Shown here piece after piece: positions 33,095 to 42,255 of a DNA stretch of 64,000 nt (position 1 is its first letter; the number at the start of each line of letters is the position of its first letter). The position numbers were made by a program, and so were the translations under genes. The notes under the pieces are model-generated. The model was not told where the DNA came from. It saw only the letters and a list, made by a program, of their open reading frames with translations, and did not search any database. Origin of the DNA: Candidatus Nitrosocosmicus sp. (GTDB taxonomy: Archaea > Thermoproteota > Nitrososphaeria > Nitrososphaerales > Nitrososphaeraceae); NCBI GenBank assembly GCA_025934495.1, contig JAICXY010000002.1:1-64000 (forward strand), in the 5' to 3' direction.

Positions 33095-33895
33095 GTTTCT
33101 TGTCGTCATAGTCTGGATCAACTATAATATTTAATAGGTGTGGTAAAGAGAATACAGATGATGATGATATGTTAAAGGAATGTACATCCTACTACCTGGA
33201 TCATTAGTAGTAGTTACGTCTACTGTTAGAGGTATAACAATCTATCCTTTTGTACATGTTAGATGTTTCTTATACCCGAAAATCCATCCCTCAATGGTTT
33301 GACTATAATTCCTCCATCGTGCATCTGTATCGATGCCATGACGCGGTACTACTCCTCCTTTTTTCATTGATGATTTGTGCCATACACTACCCTTTGCTTT
33401 CATCAGAGTAATGTCTACTGCCACTGCTGCTATAGAATAGCATCATCAACCATAACCATACCCTCTACAAAAATAGGCATCCCATTGTAGATACCTTTGT
33501 TTAATATCTGTAGAAATAGTCTTCGATCGTCTATCAAATGTACGTCTGCTAGTTATTGTTACAAGACCACGGGCCGATGCTAGTTTGTGGTTATACTGAC
33601 TGTCCATGCTAAGAAAAATATATAATGCACTATTGGAATTCAGTAAGAACCATGACCTCACAATAAAACATCTCAAAATTATGGTTGATAGAGAATACTC
33701 ACATGGTCTGCCTCGTTTCTTCCTTGGTGGTATGCTGGGTCATGATATACAACCTATCATATACAAAATGTTAGAGTGAGGACTAATCTATTAACAGCTA
33801 ATCTTTGGAACAGTTGTTCTCAAAATAATATTCCAGAGGTTAGCTTTAATCTATTATAAAATATATCATGAGATAATTTAAATTATGACCATACC
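33095..33895 (-). pseudogene. Degenerate inverted copy of the IS5-like element
   Basis: Reverse-strand pieces VDPDYDDKKLHTY, MKAKGSVWHKSSMKKGGVVPRHGIDTDARW, MRCFIVRSWFLLNSNSALYIFLSMDSQYNHKLASARGL match 30825..31805 with frameshifts; end tttaaattatgaccatacctca resembles the IS TIR. Confidence 0.85.
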
Positions 33896-34137
33896 TCAGA
33901 TAATAAATAGAGAAAGCATACAAGAGATACAAAACTGGAATTAATTTCCCATAATATATCTATAGTGGATTTCGAATATAAGGAAGAACGTAAAGGAAAG
34001 ACGTAAGATAGATTTACTGTAATTTGGTGAAGCATGACATTGAGATCACTATTATTTAATGGTTATGGAATATAGATCTGTCAAGTCGTCGTCGGATATT
34101 AATTTTTATAGAACTATAAAAAATCGTCGGATGAACT

Positions 34138-34305
34138 TTAATAACTTATCCTTAATATTAAAAAATAAATGGGGTTGTTAGAAGATAGTGACCGTTGTTT
34201 TTGACAGCCGCATGTTTCAATCCATTTGAGAAATGCCACACCTACAGCAGCCAGTCCGGCCAAAGCACAGGTTGCGAACGTAAGCACGTCACATATGTAA
34301 TACAC
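34138..34305 (-). CDS. Possible small Cys-containing TM protein (55 aa), doubtful
   Basis: GTG start; VYYICDVLTFATCALAGLAAVGVAFLKWIETCGCQKQRSL...; lies in a locally GC-richer patch. Confidence 0.2.
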   Translation of the reverse strand: MYYICDVLTFATCALAGLAAVGVAFLKWIETCGCQKQRSLSSNNPIYFLILRISY

Positions 34306-34559
34306 ACAATGAGGTTTTTAGAGTTTAACCAAATAATCAATTCACCAATAAATGACAATGAATTGTTTCGATTGATTGTGGAGTATAATAGAGAATGTTA
34401 TAACACTACAATAATAATGAACGAACTGAGTTTATTAATTAAATTAATGAGTTGTATAATAACATTATATATAAAAATATATCAATGTCTGAAAAAGTAG
34501 GTGCGGTTCAAAGAAACATATAACAAGACTTACGAAATCGAGGAATGTTCTTCCTTCAT

Positions 34560-34830
34560 AGTATTTTATATGAGTTAGTCACTTGTTCTCACATTCGATC
34601 TCTATTCCATATTTTTCCGTGGGTGTTTTCCCTAACGCTTAATGCTATCGTATTTAGTTATGGTATATCTGGCAAACATTCAAGATCGGAGTATCTATTT
34701 TCTTCAAGCCCCTCATGATCTTCTATCTGTCCTAATCTCAACATTCATTCGCTCCATCTTGTTGTTATTGTTATTGCCATCTTGCAATCTAATGTGGATA
34801 ATGAGTATTTTCCTAGATATTGTATTAGTA
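34560..34830 (-). pseudogene. SWIM-DDE transposase 3' remnant
   Basis: ttctattccatatttttccgtgggtgttttccctaacgcttaatgct...tcttcaagcccctcatgatcttctatctgtcc...cattcattcgctccatcttgttgttattgtta aligns with 42290-42470 of the intact gene. Confidence 0.75.
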
Positions 34831-35182
34831 TAAAATTGCTTTGTTGTATGCTTATTAAAATCTATAATTTTACACCCGTTTTGTCTAAATAGATGTCATC
34901 TTGTTCTGTAATTATGCTTTTAGCATCGTTTTCTATATAGATGTCTAATATTATTTTGGTTTAAAACAAAGATCGAAATTGAAGATAAAGATATGTAAGA
35001 AATGAAGACCTTGTGTTGAAATTCTACGACTTATTAAATACAAAAGTTTTTCAAAAACCATCAAAATAATAATTTAAAGTAATCGTTTTTCTTTTTAATT
35101 TAAAAATCAAGGAAATATCTAAAAGTTTTATTTCGATTGTTATACAACATACTATATAAACCATAAAAATATTAATTATTTA

Positions 35183-35848
35183 ATGAGATACAATAGTTTT
35201 ACAGGTATCACATCAACAATATTAATAGCATTAATGTTAACAACAACTATTACCATTGGACCACTAAATTTACTACAAATAAATAATGCAAGTGCTCAAC
35301 AATCATCAAATCCAAACTCTACCTCCCCTCCTCCTTCCAATCCTTCTTCTCAAGGACCAAATACTATGCAAATGAAAAGTATAATGTCAAATCCATCTTC
35401 AACAATTACTTCAGCACCTGCCAACTTTACAGGCTCTATCTCAATATTTTCACCCATAATAAATGGATTCAAATCATCTATTCATGTCGGTCTAAGTAAT
35501 GCAATATCCACTGCTGAAAAATCCTTAGGTAATAATTCTACAACTTTGGCAGCATTTATTCATCCTGATAAAGGGTTCGTTGTATATAACATATTTGCTC
35601 TTGACTCTAACAATAATGTACATAAAGTAATAGTAGACCCAGGTAATGGGAAAATCCTATCATCTCAACAAATGTCAATCATGGAAATGATGATGATGTT
35701 ACATGGTGGTATGGCTAGTAAAAATATGATGATGGGTCCAGGTATGGATAATGGAATGATGATGAACCATGGCATGGGTATGGGTCCAGGTATGGATAAT
35801 GGAATGATGATGAACCATGGCATGGGTATGAATAAACCGTGGCCCTAA
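35183..35848 (+). CDS. Secreted PepSY-like protein with Met/His-rich C-terminal repeats
   Basis: Signal peptide; SIHVGLSNAISTAEKSLGNNSTTLAAFIHPDKGFVVYNIFALDSNNNVHKVIVDPGNGKIL (PepSY-like); C-terminus MMMGPGMDNGMMMNHGMGMGPGMDNGMMMNHGMGM. Confidence 0.7.
   Translation: MRYNSFTGITSTILIALMLTTTITIGPLNLLQINNASAQQSSNPNSTSPPPSNPSSQGPNTMQMKSIMSNPSSTITSAPANFTGSISIFSPIINGFKSSIHVGLSNAISTAEKSLGNNSTTLAAFIHPDKGFVVYNIFALDSNNNVHKVIVDPGNGKILSSQQMSIMEMMMMLHGGMASKNMMMGPGMDNGMMMNHGMGMGPGMDNGMMMNHGMGMNKPWP
35735..35830 (+). repeat. Perfect 48-bp tandem duplication (2 copies, in frame)
   Basis: ggtccaggtatggataatggaatgatgatgaaccatggcatgggtatg at 35735-35782 and 35783-35830, identical; encodes (GPGMDNGMMMNHGMGM)2. 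Confidence 0.95.
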
Positions 35849-37350
35849 ATATAGAATATCACATTTACAAATCCAAATAAAAACAATTTTTTATTTATTT
35901 CGTCGAATAATACCTTTTAATGACACAAGTAAAAAGCATATACATAAGCGATAAAACATGTTAAAATTACCCATAATAATACATCTATACTCTGATCCGT
36001 ATATGAATAGATATAATTTCAAATTATATGTTATAATCTAATTATAGGCTGCTTATATCACATATTTATAGAATAATTAATTGCTGGATTCTATATATTG
36101 ATCTTTCAGTATTATATCAACATAGCAGTAAGCAATTTGACATTATATAATTGATGAACTTATGTATCTACAATCAGTGCAAGCGCGAATACTGATTACC
36201 AGAGGATCCATCAATTTTAAAATAAATCAATATCTAATGGAATACAAGGGACTCGCTGGCTTAAAGGACACTAGGTTATATAAGTACAATATAGTTAAGT
36301 TTTTCATATTATTTTCAATGTAGTTCAAACAATAAATATGCTTAAATACTTCCATAATGGCCATAATAGGATGTCAATAATAAATCCAAGGTTTAGATAT
36401 ATACGTAAAAATCAATCTTATATGGTTAAAGATGAAAAAGTTTATCATGACAAGGAGCTAAAATATATTACCAAAATCGGCTCTGTTAACTTATCGGGTC
36501 CTTTACAAACTGTTAACAGTCGGATCATATTAAATGGTTGTTCGATAAAGGGGCATTAAAATATGCAATGGACTTTGATGTACTTGTTATTGAAATAAAG
36601 TTCACTAAAGAATATTATAATCAAAATCTCTATGATTGCAACTATACTCGCAAAATAAAAATATTGTCCGTATTTTATCTTTGCAGATTTATTATTTATA
36701 TTTGATGAATTTGTTTTCATACATTCCATATACTCTTCTATCAAATTTTCAGTAAATTCTTTTTTTTGAAAAAGATAAAAATTCATTAACTTTCTCCTCC
36801 GAATATTTTCCATTTTTAAAAAAGGCTTCGTGACCTACTGGAAAGCAATAATCCTTTATTGAATATGACTTTATGAAATATAGAATTGCTATTATGGCGG
36901 AAATTACTGCTATCAATAAAAATGATATAATTATGGAGAAAGAAGAGTTATTAATATTTATTTTACTGAATAAAAAAGTTACAATTGTATAAGAAATGTG
37001 CTTACAGCACTTGACATTGTTATCATATTATTGGCTTTGCTGTCAAGTGAATTCTTCCAAGATATTCGCTGTTCAATAGTATATTGTAATTCAGAAAGAA
37101 AACTTTCATATACTTTTTTTCACTGGACATAAAGTCTATTCAATATATTGTATCTTTCATTTATACATAAGTGACATAAAATATACTCTTTGTCTACAGA
37201 AAATGATAATGATCACAAAACCGATGAGAAAAAGAAAAACATATAAAGACACGCACACATTTCGAAGTGTTTGGTAAAGAAGAGAAAGATTAAAATAAAA
37301 CCATCACAGTCATAAACTTTATTGTATGGCACCATACATATTTATCATAA

Positions 37351-37529
37351 ATGGTTAAACTACAAAAGAGATTTGTCTATAAATAAAAGACAAAGACCAC
37401 TATAAACACATTATAACCATACCAGATGATATAGTAGAGCAATTGGGTTGGAAGGAAGGTATTGAAATAGAACCCAAAGTTGAGAATAATGAATTGGTAT
37501 TTACAAGACAGAAACAAAAGGAAAAATGA
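37351..37529 (+). pseudogene. AbrB/SpoVT-like protein, frameshifted
   Basis: MVKLQKRFVYK* then in another frame KDKDHYKHIITIPDDIVEQLGWKEGIEIEPKVENNELVFTRQKQKEK*; one base missing near 37380 (tataaataaaagac). Confidence 0.5.
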
Positions 37530-37545
37530 AGGTTATGTTGAACCT

Positions 37546-38060
37546 TCAGGTATTTAAATCAGTTGTTGATTTTCGGGTGGTAAGTTTATCGATTAAAAAC
37601 AATGGTGGAAATGCGGTTAACTGTTTTCTCTCAATATCCTTACACCTATTTCTAGCCCATAGATCAATTATTTTCGTTGATTTTTGAAATTCATTTGAAT
37701 CATCATATTGAAAACTTATAACAAACGGTAATAAATCTCTCATATAAGCAGTAGTTTTTTCAAAATCAAAACCATCGTGAAGAAATTTTAACTTATCCCT
37801 TGCATTTGTAATTCCGTCTTTACCACATATAAGACCCAATTCAAATAATATGGCATCTATTTTTACATCCTTATGGAAGAATGTTATAATCAGGTCTGGA
37901 TGATGTTCTTTTAATAATTGTTCAAATTTAAAACATATTCCATCATCAAGAGGTGGCAATTCTTCCATTATTATTACATTGGAATATCCATCTTTGGCTA
38001 ATTCATCTCTTACTTTTTTTTGCGATATTCTAAGTTGTCATTACCAGTAGCTAATAATAA
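37546..38060 (-). pseudogene. Uncharacterised alpha/beta protein, probably frameshifted near its 5' end
   Basis: ORF 37546..37968 extends upstream; DICILLLATGNDNLEYRKKK and VRDELAKDGYSNVIIMEELPPLDDG are in different frames across an A8 run (about 38013-38020). Confidence 0.4.
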
Positions 38061-38104
38061 AATACAAATGTCTTTTTAAATAAAAAGGACAAATTATTCT
38101 GATA

Positions 38105-38626
38105 TCATTTTTTTGAAAAAGGATCTGGAATCATTGAAAGTAATTCCTTACCATTGATAGATAATACGTATTTTTTATCTAACCGTTGATCAACTATACC
38201 CTTTACCACTAAATCTAGTAATATTGATTGGATATCTTTCATATTTTTAAAAAATTTTTTTTCTTCATTACAATCATCTAGTTCATCTTTTATTTGTTGT
38301 AGTGTATTTTCCTTTATATGATGAATTATACATTTATATTCATTTTTACTGTCATCTAAAAACTTTTTATTTTCCGTTTTCATTTCGTCATAATCATTCA
38401 ATAAAGACCGCTGTAGATATTTTGTTAATGTGAAATTTTTGGACCCAATCGAACCAATCTCCATTAGATTCCTAATTGGTACAGGAGCCCGTATCACAAT
38501 TTTAGATTGGCAAACAGAAAATATTGCGGATATTGCAATTACAAAATTACCTAGATTTTTAAAAAGATCTAAAAGTGTAGGATTAGGCGGAAAAGTTGTT
38601 CCAACATTTATTATGTCTGAGACCAC
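38105..38626 (-). CDS. Hypothetical protein, possibly continuing upstream of the called start
   Basis: Frame is open upstream as LSLNTCILRCSECGPIDESNVIVVSDIINVGTTFPPN (CxxC plus a loop reminiscent of a PRPP-binding site). Preferred over the opposing ORF 38430..38804. Confidence 0.4.
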   Translation of the reverse strand: MVSDIINVGTTFPPNPTLLDLFKNLGNFVIAISAIFSVCQSKIVIRAPVPIRNLMEIGSIGSKNFTLTKYLQRSLLNDYDEMKTENKKFLDDSKNEYKCIIHHIKENTLQQIKDELDDCNEEKKFFKNMKDIQSILLDLVVKGIVDQRLDKKYVLSINGKELLSMIPDPFSKK

Positions 38627-38869
38627 TATAACATTCGATTCATCAATTGGGCCACATTCAGAACACCTAAGTATACATGTATTAAGCGATAAGTCTCAAG
38701 ACGGTGAAAGTCTTTTCCATGGGGAGAATATATTAGGAATAGTTTTTTTAAAAAACTTTGATATTAAATTTAAAAATGAATATGCTTATTTAATTAAAAA
38801 TTAATAGTCTATCCTACAACTTTTTACAGTTCTTTTGCTAGACCAAATCCGACGGAGACTTGACAGAGC

Positions 38870-39258
38870 CTGAAAAATAACTCCGGTAACTCCGGTGAGC
38901 ACAAAATAACTGCGGAAAATGAAAGTTTATCTCCGTATTTTGATGTTTTATCTCCGGTTTCTGACAAGTTATCTCCAGAGAAAAATAGAGATTTAAGCAC
39001 AAATTCTAATAATCCCGGATATATCGGATATACTGGAGATAAATCTGGTTATTCCTTGGAAATTACAGATAGAGACGACAGGAACCGCAGTGATAGTAAT
39101 ACTAAAAAAAAGTGTATTGTCAAGACCCTGTAGACCCTCGAATTGGACACAATCATTCATTTTATTACTGCAAAGAGCATTCTAAAGTTCAAAACATTAA
39201 CTTGGAATCAATCATACATCACTTAATGTATTCTACAGATCATAGAAAAGAAAATGAA
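38870..39258 (+). pseudogene. Truncated coding remnant (no start), abutting the right end of the 34.1-38.9 kb element
   Basis: NSGNSGEHKITAENESLSPYFDVLSPVSDKLSPEKNRDLSTNSNNPGYIGYTGDKSGYSLEITDRDDRNR..., stop, then in a neighbouring frame DPRIGHNHSFYYCKEHSKVQNINLESIIHHLMYSTDHRKENE*. Confidence 0.4.
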
Positions 39259-39363
39259 TAATAATAATTTAATGTGGTTTGATTTTCTATATTGCCAACA
39301 AAATTCCAAACCTTTAACTTACTAAATAACATTATTGCTAACTTATAAAATAGATAATACCTA

Positions 39364-40758
39364 CTATGTAAATACAAATACTATAAATATGTAATAAATT
39401 AAAATATTTGCTGTTGTTACTATCGCTCCAATTTTAAGGAACTCTATAAATGAAAAAGCCGGTAGACCTTTTGGCTCTGCTGATTCTATGATGATAATAT
39501 TGCTTGCTGCTGCTAAGATAGTAAGATTCCCTGCTATAGTGCTTGCAGCAGCAAGCATCATCCATTGGTTGGTATGATTAACATTATTATTATTATTATT
39601 GATGTTGTTCAATTCATGTCCAAATCCATTATTTATCATCACTTGATTATATAGAGCAACAAAAGGAACATTACTTAATACTTGACTTAAAGATATACTG
39701 ATTAAGGATATCGCTGCATTACTTTGGAGTAGGTTGTTTCTATCAGGCGCTGGAAAATATGATGTCGCTTGAGAAATGAAACCTGAAGACCACAAACCAG
39801 AGGAAAATATAAACATTGAAGCAAAAAAGATAAGAATAGTAAAGTCTACTTTTGCCAATATTGCTCTTCGCTCTTTGCTAAATGTATAAAGTGCTGCTGC
39901 CCCAAGCAATGCAATAACACTTAGACTGAAACTTGCAGTAAAATGAAAAACAAATTGGATTATCTCTGATAAAATAAAGCCTAATACAGTTATTATCAAG
40001 ATGAAAGTTGAAACTTTTGCTAATGGCCGATTTATCTTTATATTTTCTATATTGTCTTTAATTTGAAGATTATATTGTTTGCTAGAATTATTGGAGTTTT
40101 GAAATATCTTTACAATAGAAGGCGATAATGAAAGGTCTTTTTTAAAATAGATTTTTAATATAAGAAAAGTGACAAAGAGGTTTATTATAGTTGGAATACC
40201 TAATATCTTTATAAAAGTTATAAATGGAGTTGGAATCCCGCTTTGAATTGCTATTAAGAGATTTTGAGGATTTCCAATTGGAGTCATGGCACTTCCAATT
40301 GTAATCCCAAATGACAGAGCAATTAGAAAAACTTGAGGTCTAATCTTTGTTTCTCTTGTAATATGAATTATAAATGGAATCCCTAATACAGCAATTGTAT
40401 CATTTACTAAAAATGCAGACAGAAGTCCCATACCTACCACAAAAACCATTAGTATCAAAACATGGTTGCCATTTGTCATTGACAACATCTTCAATGCTAT
40501 TTTCTTTAAGACACCAGAAATATCTAAAGCAGAAACAATACTAAACATTCCAAAAAGAAATCCTATTACATCTACATTGATAGACTTTAAAGCTGATTCT
40601 ATACTAATAATTTGAAATCCAACTACAAGTGCAGCACCTATAACCATCGATATCCATAGTGGAATATTGAATTTCTTTCTTCCAAAGATAACGAGAAAGT
40701 AAACGATTGCAAAAATGGCAATAGCAGTATAAGGTGATGATGGTGATGGTTGTTGCAA
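39364..40758 (-). CDS. ArsB/NhaD-type (SLC13-like) membrane permease
   Basis: About 11 TM segments; VNDTIAVLGIPFIIHI, GSAMTPIGNPQNLLIAIQSGIPTPFITF, LSQVLSNVPFVALY typical of the ArsB/NhaD ion transporter superfamily. Confidence 0.85.
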   Translation of the reverse strand: MQQPSPSSPYTAIAIFAIVYFLVIFGRKKFNIPLWISMVIGAALVVGFQIISIESALKSINVDVIGFLFGMFSIVSALDISGVLKKIALKMLSMTNGNHVLILMVFVVGMGLLSAFLVNDTIAVLGIPFIIHITRETKIRPQVFLIALSFGITIGSAMTPIGNPQNLLIAIQSGIPTPFITFIKILGIPTIINLFVTFLILKIYFKKDLSLSPSIVKIFQNSNNSSKQYNLQIKDNIENIKINRPLAKVSTFILIITVLGFILSEIIQFVFHFTASFSLSVIALLGAAALYTFSKERRAILAKVDFTILIFFASMFIFSSGLWSSGFISQATSYFPAPDRNNLLQSNAAISLISISLSQVLSNVPFVALYNQVMINNGFGHELNNINNNNNNVNHTNQWMMLAAASTIAGNLTILAAASNIIIIESAEPKGLPAFSFIEFLKIGAIVTTANILIYYIFIVFVFT

Positions 40759-41134
40759 TATTATCGAATAAAAACATCTTGACTTTATTCGTTGTTTTAA
40801 AGATTTTGTCTGCTTGATCTAAAAGAAGTTATTCTTCGTCTTTAAATAGATAAGATGTCATAAAAACAATGAAAACAAGTGAATAGTATAAACATTAGCG
40901 TAATTCATAAAGTAAATTTATCTGAACTTCAAGTTTGTATCTCTAACAATGTTAGCACAATTAAACTAATACAAAAAATTATATATTCTCTATTTAATAT
41001 AATTATTACAATCTAATGAATAATGATTAATAAATTTTTAAAATTATAATAATAATATCTTAAATATTATAGACGATGTTAACTTAAGATATTTTATTTC
41101 TTTGTTGTGTTGATAAACAAATAACCTAATCCAG

Positions 41135-41227
41135 TGTTTTATAAGATTTAATTTCCACCTTTTCTTTTTATACAAGGAAAATGATCATCAAAACTTTCTA
41201 TCCTGTCTTTTATATATTGCTGAATTG
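41135..41227 (-). pseudogene. IS6-like transposase remnant (copy D, left part), interrupted by the SWIM-DDE element
   Basis: ctttttatacaaggaaaatgatcatcaaaactttctatcctgtcttttatatattgctgaattg joins ttctttcaataatacttttttc at 44554. Confidence 0.8.
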
Positions 41228-41386
41228 GGCTCTGTAAACTCTCCGTCGGATATTTGTTAACCAAAGTATTGTAAACTTTCGTCGGATGGAAATACTATAA
41301 ATGGATATAGCTAACCGAATTCTTATATTATAAAGCTTTGATTACCCCCAATTACTATAAATATAAACTCAAGAATGTAAAATCAT

Positions 41387-42255
41387 TTGATGGATATCCT
41401 ATCACCTCTATTTCATAATGAACCATGGAAATCGATTACCATACCAATTATCACAGCTTCAGCAACCAGCATAGTATTTACAGTGATAGTTCCTTTTTTA
41501 GAGAAAAGCAAAAAGAAAAATCAGGAAGAATCAACAAACATCATAAAGAAATCTTCAATGTATATACAGGTTGGATTAACCAATCTTTCTCGGTTAATGT
41601 AAACCTTACAAACTTTGATTTGAATAATCTAGAAGTAAAAGTCATTAAACAAATAGTTCCTATTGAAGACTCGAGTAACATGAAACTAACCAGTTTATGG
41701 AGTAAAGCCATCTCTCATTTAAATTGTGATGATTATATTGATGCACATAATAAATTCAATGAAATTAAAAATTTAGAGAATAATTTTAATAATTCGATAA
41801 AACACTTTATAAATATTCATAAGAGTAACCTTATAAAGTTAATAAAATTAAAGAATTCGGATTCCGAAGAATCATTGAATATGTCATTAAGATATATTTT
41901 TTGTAAAACGATAGAATATCATAATCAAACTGAAGGTGTTTCAACTCAATTAGATGATTTTAGGCCTATTACAATAGTAGACAACGATGAATTGGATAGT
42001 TGGTTAGAACTTTCAAACCCATTTCCAGAAAAAGAAACGGAATTAAAAGAGTATTTAAAGAAAAATTATAGTGAAATAATAAAATCTATAAAGAAATTCG
42101 AAAAAGATATTAAAAATTTTGAGAATCCTGTTAAAGAATTTAAAGACAGACTTATTCTTATTGAACAGAATAAACTTGACGGATTAAAAGGTAGGTGTTC
42201 TGTAGACAAACATTCAACTTTATTTGAGAGAGTTAAATCTTGGAAGAGTAACTAG
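41387..42255 (+). CDS. Uncharacterised passenger protein with N-terminal TM segment; reading frame split near 41520
   Basis: Frame A (41387..) MMDILSPLFHNEPWKSITIPIITASATSIVFTVIVPFLEKSKKKNQEES continues as frame B (41425..42255) HHKEIFNVYTGWINQSFSVNVNLTNF...; both frames share the A-rich region agcaaaaagaaaaatcagg. Confidence 0.5.

Larger units (their letters stand above)
34075..38870. mobile_element. Decayed transposable unit related to the SWIM-DDE element at 41.2-44.5 kb
   Basis: Left end gatctgtcaagtcgtcgtcggata (34075-34098); right end atccgacggagacttgacagagcc (38847-38870), i.e. ggctctgtcaagtctccgtcggat on the reverse strand. Second gtcggat (left) or gtaggat (right) about 35-36 bp inward. 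Contains a SWIM-DDE transposase remnant at 34560-34830. Confidence 0.6.

Noticed and set aside
36180-36215. Small inverted repeat aatcagt...actgatt
   Set aside because: 7-bp stem expected by chance in AT-rich sequence; no supporting context for a terminator or RNA.
38430-38804. 124-aa plus-strand ORF
   Set aside because: Overlaps the minus-strand ORF 38105..38626, whose extension has a CxxC motif and more protein-like composition; the plus ORF is probably spurious, though not excluded.
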